Source: Vannielia sp. (GTDB taxonomy: Bacteria; Pseudomonadota; Alphaproteobacteria; Rhodobacterales; Rhodobacteraceae). Taken from it: DNA of 64,000 bases. Position numbers and translations under genes: made by a program. The notes beneath the pieces were generated by a model that was given only the letters and a program-made list of their open reading frames with translations, did no database searches and had not been told where the DNA came from. The stretch is taken from contig NZ_JARGND010000016.1 of assembly GCF_029212645.1 (NCBI RefSeq), positions 1-64,000 of the forward strand, given 5' to 3'. Positions 9,800 through 19,606 of this stretch are shown in pieces (positions within the stretch are counted from its first letter, which is position 1; each line of letters starts with the position of its first letter).

Positions 9800-12700
9800 G
9801 TGGTTGCAATGCGATCTGTTGAGTTTGTAATCCGTGATGGTGCGGGAAATGTTTCCAGGGGTGAATTTGGGGCTGACGGTGTGGGCTCAAGGCTCAACGT
9901 CGGAGATGGCCAGCAGGTTTCACTGCATATTGGCCGGTCAGAAATTCAGAGTTATGTGCGCGATGGTGACGACTTGGTTGTCACGCTGGCTGATGGCTCC
10001 TCGCTGCGGCTGGCCGGGTATTTTGATGGCGATAACGCTCTCTATATTTCGGAGCGTGGCGAGCTGAACGCGGTAGACCTGACCCAGGGGGCCGACGACG
10101 AGCTTTATGCGCTTTACGAACATGAGGCGAGCTGGGGCAAGTGGTCTCCCGCGGATGATCTGATCTATTACGACGAGCCCGAAGTGATGGCCGCGCGGTT
10201 TGATGCAGGCGGCCTGCTGGGTGGCTTTGGTGGTGGCATCCTGCCCATCGTTGCGGGTGGTGCGGCTGTTGTGGGTGGGGCCGGTGGCGGCGGCGGTGGC
10301 GATGATGCCCCGGTTTATGATGTCACCGTGAATCCCGGCGAATATGTGCTTGGCGGCGATGATATGCCCGAGCCTTCGTTTGAGGTGACCGGCACGGGCG
10401 TGCCCGGCGAGAGTGTTACCGTCACCGTGGGTGATGTGGTGCAGGAAACGGTTGTTGGCGAGGATGGCGCGTGGTTCGTGGTTTGCGAAGGCCCGACCCT
10501 GCCTGCCGATGGCGATTACGTGGCCGAGGTTGTGACCGCCACGCAGGATGGTGAGGGCGTCACCCTGACAGGCCCGAGCGTTTATATCGACACGGTTGCC
10601 CCGGAAGTGACCTTCACCGCTGGCACCCAATCGGTTGGCGATATGTTCAACGGGGAGACCTACGCCGAGGGCGTGACCGTGACCGGCACCTCCGAGCCGG
10701 GGGCGACGCTAGTGATCACCATGGGGGATTTCAGCGAAACCATCACCGTGGGCGAGAGCGGCACATGGGAGATCACCTTTGACAGCGCCGCCGCGCCCGA
10801 GGGTGAATACGAGAGCGAGATCAGCGTTTACGCCGTGGATGGGATCGGCAACTCGGCCACCTATGGTGATGTCCTCGTGGTGGATACCGTGGTGGACGTG
10901 GCGTTTGATGATCTGCCCTTTGGCGGTGACTACACCATCAACGGTGCCGAGGCCGAGGGCACGCTTGCCTTCAGTGGCACCGCGCAGGCCGGGTCGACCG
11001 TGGTGTTGACCTTCAATGGCAATGACTACCCCGCCGAGATGAACGCAGATGGCAGCTGGGGCTACAACTTTGCGCCCGGCACCTTCCCCGGTGGCGAATA
11101 CACCGCCGAGTTTACCGCAACGGCGACCGATGGCGCGGGCAACGTGACCAGCACCACCAGCAGCTGGGCGGTGGACACCGTGACCAACGTCACCCTGACC
11201 GCCGGCTTTGCTGGCCCTGACGGCGTGATCAACGCCGACGATGCCACGAACGGCTACACCCTCACCGGCACCACCCAGCCCGGCAACACCGTTGAAGTGC
11301 AGATCGGCACCACCGTTTATGCCGCGCAGGTGACGGGCACGGGAAGCTGGACGCTGAACATCCCGGCGAGCGACATTGAGCCGGGGGCTTACCAATCAAA
11401 CATCACCGTCACCGCAACCGATGCGGCGGGCAACGTGGCAACTGCGGGTGACGTGCTCAATGTGGATACGCTCGGCTTTGTCGCCTTCTCCGGCGCGCCG
11501 GTCACGATTGATGATGTGGTCAACGCCGAGGAAGCGGGCGGGGCGGTTTCGCTCACCGGCACCACGCACCCCGGTTCAGATGTGACCATCACCATGAATG
11601 GCCAGAGCTACGCCGCCGTTGTGGATGCGGCCGGAAGCTGGACAGTTACCTTCCCCGGTGGCGCCTTCCCCGGTGGCGAGTACGACATGCCGGTGACGGC
11701 GACAGCCACCACCGCTGCGGGCAACTCTTCCAGCGCCAACACCCTGGTGGCGGTGGATACCCAAGGCTGGGTGCGGATCTCGGGTGAGCCGGTAACGGCG
11801 GACGATGTGATCAATGCCGATGAGGCTTCGGGCGGGGTGACCCTTTCGGGCCTGACCGAGCCGGGCTCTGCCGTGACGGTGCAGCTGGGCGACGCCACCA
11901 CCAACGCGCTGGTCAGCGCCGATGGCGTCTGGACCGCGACCTTCACCTCGGGGCAGATCCCCGGCGGGCAATATACCGCCCCGGTAACGGTGACGGCCGT
12001 TGACGCCGCAGGCAACACCTCCAGCGCCAGCGACACCCTCGCGATCGACACCGAAACCGCCGTTACGGTGGACCTTGCCACCGTGGAAACCGATGGCGTG
12101 GTAAACGCCGACGAGGCTTCCGATGGTGTGATCCTGACCGGCACCACCGAGCCGGGCGCAACCGTGCTGGTAACGTTTGCAGGTGTAACCCACCCGGCGA
12201 CAGTGGCTGCGAACGGCACCTGGACGGCAGAGTTTCTGCCCACCGAAGTGCCGCGCGGCGAGACCATGGCGAGCGTTGAGGTTGTGGCCACCGATGCGGC
12301 GGGCAACAGTGCCACCACCGGCGGGCAAGTTGAGATCGACACCGTGATCAACGTCGATATCGCAGGCCCGATTGCCGGCGACGATGTGATCAACTCCACC
12401 GAGCAAGGCCAGGGTCTTGTGGTGAACGGCACGGTTGAGCCGGGCTCAACGGTTGTTGTCACCCTCGGGGATGTCTCGAAGGCGGCGACTGTGGCCACCG
12501 ATGGCAGCTGGTCGGTTGGCTTCATGCCCTACCAGATCCCGGAAGGGGATTACGCCAGCCAGATCAACGCGGTTGCAACGGATTCTGCGGGTAACATGGC
12601 CTCCATCGCCTATGATATCGAGGTTGATACCTTCGTTGAGCCGCTGGGTTTTGATGCGCCGGTTGAGGGCGACAACATCGTGAACGCTGAAGAGCAATCG

Positions 12701-13498
12701 GATGGGATTGTCTTCGCGGGCACGGTTGAGGCGGGCTCCAGCGTGACTGTGACCTTCAACAACACAACCCACACCGCCTCGGTTGATGCCTTCGGCAACT
12801 GGAGCGCAGGCTTTACGGCGGCCGAAGTGGGCACGGGCGAGTTCACCGACACGGTCACCCTCAACGCCACCGATGCCGCTGGCAACCTGCGCGAGGAGGA
12901 GATGGAGCTTACGGTGGATACGCTGAACCCCGATGCACCCGTTATCCTCAGCTTCTCGGCTGGCGGCACGGGCGTGCGCGATGTGGGCACCGAACTGACC
13001 GATGACATCACGCAAATTCAGCAGATCGACGGCAACGGCAATGTTTCGGACGTGGCCTATGACGTTGAGGTTGATGAGCAGTGGGGAGAGATGGTGTTTG
13101 ACTTCTCGCAGCCCATCCCGACCGGCTCCCACCTTGTGGTGACCGCAGCGGATGAGGCGGGCAACCACGCTGGCACCCTCTTCGTGATGGAAGATCCCGC
13201 CAGCGATCTGGTGAACCTTGATAACGCCGGGTTGGAGCAGTTCGACATTCAGGCGATCGACCTTCAGTTCGCTTCGAACGGTGTGGTCGAGATCACCCCG
13301 GATCAGCTTGTTGGATTGTCGAGCTTCACCAATGATTTGACGATCCACGGCGGTGACGATGATGCGGTTGTGGCGCAGAATGCCTCGGCCACCGGCGAGA
13401 CCCGCGAGATCGACGGGGCGCAGTACGATGTATACACCCTCGGTGAGGGCACGTTGATTATTGATCAGGACATTCAGGTGAATCCGACGCTGGTGTGA
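9800..13498 (+). CDS. BapA/LapA-like Ig-repeat adhesin, type I secretion substrate
   Basis: BapA-type prefix region (DGDDLVVTLADGSSLRLAGYF...), Gly-rich linker, nine ~95-100-aa bacterial Ig-like repeats (GTTEPGxxVxVTFxGxxxxAxVxxxGxWTxxF...), C-terminus ending YDVYTLGEGTLIIDQDIQVNPTLV. Confidence 0.9.
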   Translation: MVAMRSVEFVIRDGAGNVSRGEFGADGVGSRLNVGDGQQVSLHIGRSEIQSYVRDGDDLVVTLADGSSLRLAGYFDGDNALYISERGELNAVDLTQGADDELYALYEHEASWGKWSPADDLIYYDEPEVMAARFDAGGLLGGFGGGILPIVAGGAAVVGGAGGGGGGDDAPVYDVTVNPGEYVLGGDDMPEPSFEVTGTGVPGESVTVTVGDVVQETVVGEDGAWFVVCEGPTLPADGDYVAEVVTATQDGEGVTLTGPSVYIDTVAPEVTFTAGTQSVGDMFNGETYAEGVTVTGTSEPGATLVITMGDFSETITVGESGTWEITFDSAAAPEGEYESEISVYAVDGIGNSATYGDVLVVDTVVDVAFDDLPFGGDYTINGAEAEGTLAFSGTAQAGSTVVLTFNGNDYPAEMNADGSWGYNFAPGTFPGGEYTAEFTATATDGAGNVTSTTSSWAVDTVTNVTLTAGFAGPDGVINADDATNGYTLTGTTQPGNTVEVQIGTTVYAAQVTGTGSWTLNIPASDIEPGAYQSNITVTATDAAGNVATAGDVLNVDTLGFVAFSGAPVTIDDVVNAEEAGGAVSLTGTTHPGSDVTITMNGQSYAAVVDAAGSWTVTFPGGAFPGGEYDMPVTATATTAAGNSSSANTLVAVDTQGWVRISGEPVTADDVINADEASGGVTLSGLTEPGSAVTVQLGDATTNALVSADGVWTATFTSGQIPGGQYTAPVTVTAVDAAGNTSSASDTLAIDTETAVTVDLATVETDGVVNADEASDGVILTGTTEPGATVLVTFAGVTHPATVAANGTWTAEFLPTEVPRGETMASVEVVATDAAGNSATTGGQVEIDTVINVDIAGPIAGDDVINSTEQGQGLVVNGTVEPGSTVVVTLGDVSKAATVATDGSWSVGFMPYQIPEGDYASQINAVATDSAGNMASIAYDIEVDTFVEPLGFDAPVEGDNIVNAEEQSDGIVFAGTVEAGSSVTVTFNNTTHTASVDAFGNWSAGFTAAEVGTGEFTDTVTLNATDAAGNLREEEMELTVDTLNPDAPVILSFSAGGTGVRDVGTELTDDITQIQQIDGNGNVSDVAYDVEVDEQWGEMVFDFSQPIPTGSHLVVTAADEAGNHAGTLFVMEDPASDLVNLDNAGLEQFDIQAIDLQFASNGVVEITPDQLVGLSSFTNDLTIHGGDDDAVVAQNASATGETREIDGAQYDVYTLGEGTLIIDQDIQVNPTLV

Positions 13499-13515
13499 TC
13501 CCCCATTGGGATCAC
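13495..13515 (+). terminator. Hairpin overlapping adhesin stop codon
   Basis: GTGATCCC-ccatt-GGGATCAC perfect 8-bp arms; no U tract. Confidence 0.5.
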
Positions 13516-13555
13516 GGCAGAACGGATGGTGTATGGAACGAGTGAACGCTCGGGA

Positions 13556-13577
13556 CGGGGCCCGCAAAGAGGCCCCG
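13556..13577 (+). terminator. Second GC hairpin between adhesin and TolC-like gene
   Basis: CGGGGCC-cgcaaaga-GGCCCCG; no clear U tract. Confidence 0.4.
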
Positions 13578-13606
13578 CCCGGCACAAGGCAGGGATAGGA
13601 GGCGGC

Positions 13607-14908
13607 ATGAGGCACGCCCGTAAAGGAACCACGTGGCTATCGGTGTGCGCCGTGGCCTTGCTGTCGGGGTGTCTCGACGGAGGCGATGGCGCGGAGGCGA
13701 GCCGTGGGGCGAGTGACCCGGCCAAAGCCACCACGCTCTCCCAGAAAGAAGCGTCAGAAAGTGCAATCATCGCGGACCTGATGCGCCGCGAATCGGTGAT
13801 TGTGCCGGGCAGCCCCTATGCAAAGGTCACCGATGCGGTGCTGGCCGCCAACGCCCGCGCCGCCGAGGCGGATCTCAGGGCCGCACGCCTGCGCGCCGTC
13901 GCGGCTGAAAAGAACTGGCTGCCAACCATTGGCCCCAGGGTTTCGCTTTCATCGCTCGGTGATCTGGTGACCTCGCTGATCGTGGAGCAGGTGCTTTTTG
14001 ACAATGGTCGCAAGAAGGCCGAACGCGTGTTTGCCGCCGCCGATGTGGAATATGCCGCCGTGGTTTTGAGCGAAGACAGCAACGCGCGGGTGCTGACCGC
14101 GCTGTCGCTTTACCTTGCCTCCGAGCAGGGCCGCGCCGAGGCCGAGGTTTCGGCCCGTGCGATGGAAAAGATGAAACATTTCGAGTGGGTCATGCAAAAG
14201 CGTGTTGATGGCGGCGTGTCTGACCGCTCGCAACTGGCCGTGATGAGCCAGAAACGCGCCGAGCTTGAGGCTGATCTGCATGAGGGGGTCGAGACGGCCG
14301 CCGCAGCGCTCGCCGAGTTGAACGCCATGTCCGTGCGCCCGCTGGAAGACCTGCGTGGCCGCACCGGCGTGCGCAACACGGGCAGCAATGTAGAGCCTTT
14401 GGGCGTGCTGAAAGCCGAGGCAGACAAGACCCGGATCGTGGCGCAGGCCAAGATGAATCGCGCAGGCTTTCTTCCCGGTGTCAAAGCCTCGCAACAGTTG
14501 GGCGATGGCGGTGACGGCGCGTTGACAGTGGGGGCTGACAATGGCTTCGGCTTTGGCACGGCGGCCAACCTCAAGGCGCTGAAAGCCGCAGAGGATGGGG
14601 CCGAGCGCGCGGTTTCGCAGGCCCGCGAAGACAGCGCCCGCGCCCTTGCCAGGCTGCGCCAGAACCTGATCGCGCAGGAGCGTCAGGAAGGCGAGCAAAA
14701 GGCTCTCGCCGCTCGCGCAAAAGACAACTTCGAGATTTTCGACCGGCAGTATGAATCGGGCACGCGGCAGGTGCTTGAGGTCGCCAACACCTTTGAAACA
14801 TGGCTCGATGCCGAGCGGGAGCGGGTGCAAACCAGCTACAAGGTTTCCCTGACCCGCCTCAAGATCGCAGCCGCCCTTGGCCAACTGGTAGACGGAAGCC
14901 GGATATGA
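13607..14908 (+). CDS. TolC-family outer membrane efflux lipoprotein (T1SS)
   Basis: MRHARKGTTWLSVCAVALLSGCLDGGD lipobox; coiled-coil OEP-type sequence (AAEKNWLPTIGPRVSLSSLGDLVTSLIVEQVLFDNGRKKAER). Confidence 0.88.
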   Translation: MRHARKGTTWLSVCAVALLSGCLDGGDGAEASRGASDPAKATTLSQKEASESAIIADLMRRESVIVPGSPYAKVTDAVLAANARAAEADLRAARLRAVAAEKNWLPTIGPRVSLSSLGDLVTSLIVEQVLFDNGRKKAERVFAAADVEYAAVVLSEDSNARVLTALSLYLASEQGRAEAEVSARAMEKMKHFEWVMQKRVDGGVSDRSQLAVMSQKRAELEADLHEGVETAAAALAELNAMSVRPLEDLRGRTGVRNTGSNVEPLGVLKAEADKTRIVAQAKMNRAGFLPGVKASQQLGDGGDGALTVGADNGFGFGTAANLKALKAAEDGAERAVSQAREDSARALARLRQNLIAQERQEGEQKALAARAKDNFEIFDRQYESGTRQVLEVANTFETWLDAERERVQTSYKVSLTRLKIAAALGQLVDGSRI

Positions 14909-17337
14909 CAACGGATGCGCCCCGCACCTCGCTGAAGCTCAAGATGTCACGCTCCGGCATCCGGGGGGTTGTGAACGATGAAGGCAAGGTCGCCGCGCAG
15001 GGAGAAACGCCCGGTGTCACCGCTGCGCCCCCCCTTGAGAACGCCCCGGTGGCCGAAGCACCCGCGCCCCGCCGCCGCCCGCTTATCAAGCGAGGCCCGG
15101 CGATGGAGCTTCCCACGCCGCCGCAGGCCGTGCCCGACCAACCCGCAAAAATTGCCCCCGCCACGCCGCAGCTAGATGGAACGCTGGCCCCCCGCGCCGC
15201 GCTGGCGGCCACCTATGCCGGGCTGCTGGGCAAAGAGCTTTTGGGCCGCGATCTGGCCGAGGCGATTGCCCGTTCTGGCCAGGGTGCACGCGCGGTAACG
15301 GTGGAAACCCTGTGCAGCGTCCTTGCGGCCAACGGTATGCTCGCCAATATCCGCAAAGTGGCGCGCCCCGGTGCCGATGCCTGGCCTGCCATTGCGCAAA
15401 TGAAATCCGGCCAGCTTGTGCTGGTCCTGTCACAACAGGCCGACCGGCTGGCGGTGTATGACACCACTTGCGCCGACAACCGCGCCTATATCCCGGCGGA
15501 TGAGTTTTGGCCGGTTTATGCCGGGCGGTTGCTCAAGGCCGAGGTCACGCTGGAGCAGGTGGCGCAGAACCACGGCACCGGCGGCAAGAAACCGCATTGG
15601 TTTTGGGGCGAGTTCCCGCGCTTTCGCCGGTTCATCGGTGAAATTGCCGTTGGCTCCTTTGTGGCCAACCTGCTGGCTGTCGCTGTCGCGCTGTTTTCCT
15701 TGCAGGTGTATGATCGGGTGATCCCGCATCAATCGCTCGCCACGCTTTGGGTGCTGGCGCTTGGCGCGGCGCTTGCGATCCTGCTTGAGGGCCTTCTCAA
15801 GCTGGCCCGCTCACGGCTGATGGATGGCGGCGGGCGTGCGATTGAGCTTTCGGTGCAGCGCCTTTTGATGAGCCGCATCGTTGGGATGCGCTCGGACAAG
15901 CGCAGCCACAGCCCCTCGGAACTGTTTGCCACGATGCGTGAATTTGGCTCGGTGCGTGAGTTTTTTACCGCCTCCACCATCGGCACGCTGACCGACCTGC
16001 CCTTCATTGCGCTGTTCCTCCTGCTGGTGAGCCTGATCGCCGGGCCGGTGGTGTGGGTTCTGGTGCTGGGGGGCATCTTGATGGTGCTGCCCGGCTGGCT
16101 GATGCAGCGCCGGATGATGCAACTCACCAAGGAAACCCAAGGGGCCTCTGTCAAGGCGGGCCGGGTGCTGCACGAGGCGATCTATGAGCTTGATACCATC
16201 AAGGCGCAGCGCGGCGAAGACCGGGTGTTGCGCGCCTGGGACGAGCTTAACGCCCTGTCTTCGTTGAAATCTTCCGAGCAGCGGCGGCTGGCGGCTGGGC
16301 TCACGTTCTGGAGTCAGGGCGTGCAGCAGGCGACCTATGTGGGCGCGGTGGTGCTGGGCACTTTCATGGTGTTTGCCGGGGAATTCACCGTTGGCACGAT
16401 CATCGCCGTGGGCATCCTGACAAGCCGAACCCTCGCGCCGCTGTCGCAGCTTGCCGGCACGCTGGCACGCTGGTCCAACGTCAAGAACGCGCTGGCGGGG
16501 CTGGATACCATCGCCGCCGCGCCGCAAGACATGGAAGAAGGTCGCCGCTATCTGCGCCGCGAAAAGTTCAGCGGCACCTATGAGCTGCGCGAGGCACGCT
16601 TCGCCTATGGCGATGACGCGGCCCCGGTGCTCGATATCAACAAGCTGAAGCTGGCTCCGGGGGAGCGGGTGGCGGTGCTTGGGGCCAATGGCTCGGGCAA
16701 ATCCACCTTGCTCAAGATACTCTCGGGGCTTTACGCGCCAACCCAGGGCCGGGTGATGCTGGACGGCGCCGATATGGGCCAGATCGAGCCGACCGATCTG
16801 CGCCGTGGCATCGGCTACCTCTCACAGGATGTGCGGCTGGTGGCGGGCACCCTGCGGGACAACCTCAACATGCACCTGCTGGAGCGCGATGATGACCGCC
16901 TGTTGGAGGCGCTCGATTTTGCCGGGGTGGGGGCGCATGTGCGCGGCCATGCCAAGGGGCTTGATTTTGAAATCCGCGATGGCGGCGAGGGGCTTTCGGT
17001 TGGGCAGCGCCAGTCAATCGGCTGGGCGCGGCTCTGGCTGCAAGACCCCGGCGTGCTGCTGCTCGATGAGCCGACAGCGGCCTTTGACCAGAACCTCGAA
17101 AGCCAGATCGTTGCGCGACTTGGCACATGGCTTGAAGGCCGGGCGGCGGTGATTGCCACCCATCGCCTGCCGATCCTTCAGCTGACCTCCCGCGTGATCG
17201 TGCTGCAAAACGGCCGCCTTGCGGTGGAAGGGCCCCGCGATGAGGTGCTGGGCCACATGAAGAAGGCCGGTTTGGCCACGCCGCAGGCAGGCCCTAGGCC
17301 GGCGGCGGTGAAACAGGCAACCGGAGGCGCGGCATGA
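14905..17337 (+). CDS. Type I secretion ABC transporter/permease (LapB-like, degenerate C39 domain)
   Basis: Walker A VLGANGSGKSTLLKIL, signature GEGLSVGQRQSIGWARLWL, Walker B GVLLLDEPTAAFD; six-TM region; ATGA overlap with upstream gene. Confidence 0.93.
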   Translation: MTTDAPRTSLKLKMSRSGIRGVVNDEGKVAAQGETPGVTAAPPLENAPVAEAPAPRRRPLIKRGPAMELPTPPQAVPDQPAKIAPATPQLDGTLAPRAALAATYAGLLGKELLGRDLAEAIARSGQGARAVTVETLCSVLAANGMLANIRKVARPGADAWPAIAQMKSGQLVLVLSQQADRLAVYDTTCADNRAYIPADEFWPVYAGRLLKAEVTLEQVAQNHGTGGKKPHWFWGEFPRFRRFIGEIAVGSFVANLLAVAVALFSLQVYDRVIPHQSLATLWVLALGAALAILLEGLLKLARSRLMDGGGRAIELSVQRLLMSRIVGMRSDKRSHSPSELFATMREFGSVREFFTASTIGTLTDLPFIALFLLLVSLIAGPVVWVLVLGGILMVLPGWLMQRRMMQLTKETQGASVKAGRVLHEAIYELDTIKAQRGEDRVLRAWDELNALSSLKSSEQRRLAAGLTFWSQGVQQATYVGAVVLGTFMVFAGEFTVGTIIAVGILTSRTLAPLSQLAGTLARWSNVKNALAGLDTIAAAPQDMEEGRRYLRREKFSGTYELREARFAYGDDAAPVLDINKLKLAPGERVAVLGANGSGKSTLLKILSGLYAPTQGRVMLDGADMGQIEPTDLRRGIGYLSQDVRLVAGTLRDNLNMHLLERDDDRLLEALDFAGVGAHVRGHAKGLDFEIRDGGEGLSVGQRQSIGWARLWLQDPGVLLLDEPTAAFDQNLESQIVARLGTWLEGRAAVIATHRLPILQLTSRVIVLQNGRLAVEGPRDEVLGHMKKAGLATPQAGPRPAAVKQATGGAA

Positions 17338-18515
17338 CCACCTATGACAGCTCGTTCGATGGCCAGCTCGATCGCCGCCTCAAAAGCCCTTCGATGCTGA
17401 TCTGGACGATCTGGGCCGCGCTGATGATCTTTATTGTCTGGGCCGCGTTTGCCCGCGTGGATGAGATCGTGCGTGCCCCGGCTGAGCTGGTTTCGGCCTC
17501 GCGCCCGCAAATCATCCAAAACCTCGAAGGCGGGATTTTGGGCGAGCTTGCGGTTTCCGAGGGGGATGTGGTGGAGCCGGGCGATGTGCTGGCACGGCTG
17601 CAAGGCACCGGGTTTCAGACCACGGCTGATGACCTTTCGGACAAGATCACCGCAATGGAAATTCGCCGCCTGCGGCTTGAGGCCGAGATGGCCGGGCAGT
17701 TTGACTTTGACGTGCCTGCCAACCTTTCGGCCCGCAACCCCGAGATCGTGGCTTCTGAGCGCGCTCTTCTGAACGCCCGCCAAACCGATTACGTTGCCCG
17801 CTCGGATGGCGCGCGCAACGTGCTGGAACAGGCCGAGCGCGAAAACGAGTTGATGGAAAACCTGCTCGACGAGCGGGTTGTTGCCCTCATCGAAGTCACC
17901 CGCACCCGCAAGGCGGCTTCGGATGCGCGGGCCAAATATGATGAGGTGATCAGCCAGGCCGAGTTGAAGCGCGCCGATGAATATGCCGAAACGCTGCGCG
18001 AGCTGACGACCCTGCGCCAGCAACTCAAGATCAGCGCCGATCAGCTTGCCCGCACCGAGATTACCTCGCCGATGAAAGGCATCGTCAACAGCGTGTCGGT
18101 TTCAACCATCGGCGGCGTTGTGCGCCCCGGTGAAGAGATTTTGCAGATCATTCCGATGGGGGATGATCTGTTTGTCGAGGCGCGGGTGAAGCCAAAAGAC
18201 ATTGCTTCGGTGCGCCCCGGTCAGGAGGCGACGATCAAGCTTTCGGCCTATGATTACACGATCTACGGCTCGTTGAAGGGGGAGGTGAAATTTGTTTCCG
18301 CCGATACCTTCAAGGACGAGCGCAAGCCGGATGGTGACCCGCATTACCGCGTCACGCTGGCGGTGGATCGCAGCGCCATGACAGAGCGCCAGTCCAGCAT
18401 CGAAATTCGCCCCGGTCTGGTGGCGCAGGTTGAGCTGCACACAGGCGAAAAGACGGTGCTGCAATACCTCACCAAACCGCTGACCAAGGCAGGCGAGGCC
18501 TTCCACGAGCCATAG
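17334..18515 (+). CDS. HlyD-family T1SS periplasmic adaptor
   Basis: N-terminal TM, PQIIQNLEGGILGELAVSEGDVVEPGDVLARL lipoyl-like motif, coiled-coil, C-terminal VRPGEEILQIIPMGDDLFVEARVKPKDIASVRPGQEATIKLSAYDYTIYGSLKGEV. Confidence 0.94.
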   Translation: MTTYDSSFDGQLDRRLKSPSMLIWTIWAALMIFIVWAAFARVDEIVRAPAELVSASRPQIIQNLEGGILGELAVSEGDVVEPGDVLARLQGTGFQTTADDLSDKITAMEIRRLRLEAEMAGQFDFDVPANLSARNPEIVASERALLNARQTDYVARSDGARNVLEQAERENELMENLLDERVVALIEVTRTRKAASDARAKYDEVISQAELKRADEYAETLRELTTLRQQLKISADQLARTEITSPMKGIVNSVSVSTIGGVVRPGEEILQIIPMGDDLFVEARVKPKDIASVRPGQEATIKLSAYDYTIYGSLKGEVKFVSADTFKDERKPDGDPHYRVTLAVDRSAMTERQSSIEIRPGLVAQVELHTGEKTVLQYLTKPLTKAGEAFHEP

Positions 18516-18523
18516 GGCCTCGG

Positions 18524-19525
18524 CTAGGTTTTTGCCGTGAGGTCGAGCACCGATTGCGGCGGGGTCCAGCCTGTGCCTTCACCGGCAAATGGGTCAACCC
18601 GGCTCTTGAGCGCGGCGATCAGCCCCATCACCCCTTCGCCAAACAACCGCCCGCCAAGTGGCCCCAGCCCCGAGCGCCCGGCCATCAGGGAGCGCTCGCG
18701 CATCAGGTAAAACCACAGCGGCGTGCGCTTGTGCAGATCATGCCCCACCACCACCTCGCCGGTGGTGCCACGGTTCAGATCGGTGCGATCAAGGAAAGTC
18801 ATGAAGGGCATGTGGCCCGGCTGCGCGGCGGCGTTGTCGCGCTGGCGCAGCGCGGTGAGCACGCCTTGTGCGGTGGGCACGTTGAGCCAATAGGCCATGG
18901 AGAGGATCTGCGCGGCGGGTTGGCCCTTCGGCGGCGCAGCGGCGAGGAGCGCGTAGGCAAATTCCAGCGGCAGCGGTGGTGCTCCGGCGGCCTCGGCGGC
19001 CATGGCGTAGATCGGCGCACGGCTTTCGCGCAGGGCAGCAAGGGTGTTTGCCTCGCATAGCGCGGGAAGAAGGCGATGGATCAGGAGCCAGTAAAACGCA
19101 TCCGTCGGCGCTTCGCAGGCGGCGAGGGTGGCCAGCATTTGGGCCGCAGCCGGGCTGGGAGCCGGCCGGGCGCGGGGGGCCAAAGTGCCGATCACGCGGA
19201 AATTCTCGGCCACATCGTCGCGGTCGAGCGGGACAAGGGTAGAGGCGTGCAGATCCGGGCGCGGTGTGTCGCGGGCCTTGGCCGCATCACAAAGGCACAG
19301 CAACGTGGGCAGCGCGATCTCTGCCAGCGCAAGGAGAGGCGGGGCGAGGGGCGGGGCGGCTTCATCGGTCTCGTCCATCGCGTTACCAAGGCGCGTCAAC
19401 ACCCGGTTCAGCTCCAGCCGCTCTTCAGCGGCAGCATCGGCAAACAGGTAGCCCGGCCGCAGTTCGCTGGCCTCATTATCCGAGGTTTTGTAATCAAACT
19501 CGCCCGTGTGAAGGCAAAAGCGCAC
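18524..19525 (-). CDS. Uncharacterised protein; C-terminus resembles the C-terminus of bacterial animal-type heme peroxidases
   Basis: DLHKRTPLWFYLMRERSLMAGRSGLGPLGGRLFGEGVMGLIAALKSRVDPFAGEGTGWTPPQSVLDL; N-terminal ~230 aa not recognised. Confidence 0.6.
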   Translation of the reverse strand: MRFCLHTGEFDYKTSDNEASELRPGYLFADAAAEERLELNRVLTRLGNAMDETDEAAPPLAPPLLALAEIALPTLLCLCDAAKARDTPRPDLHASTLVPLDRDDVAENFRVIGTLAPRARPAPSPAAAQMLATLAACEAPTDAFYWLLIHRLLPALCEANTLAALRESRAPIYAMAAEAAGAPPLPLEFAYALLAAAPPKGQPAAQILSMAYWLNVPTAQGVLTALRQRDNAAAQPGHMPFMTFLDRTDLNRGTTGEVVVGHDLHKRTPLWFYLMRERSLMAGRSGLGPLGGRLFGEGVMGLIAALKSRVDPFAGEGTGWTPPQSVLDLTAKT

Positions 19526-19606
19526 GTTCTCTATCCTTCTTTAATGTTCAGTCTCATGCCCTTCCCCCGGCGCGGAAATCCCATGCGCCGGGGGCGGGAG
19601 CCTTCG

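Noticed and set aside
17125-17141. TGGCACATGGCTTGAA as second sigma-54 site
   Set aside because: -12 element lacks the GC dinucleotide and lies inside the ABC transporter coding sequence.
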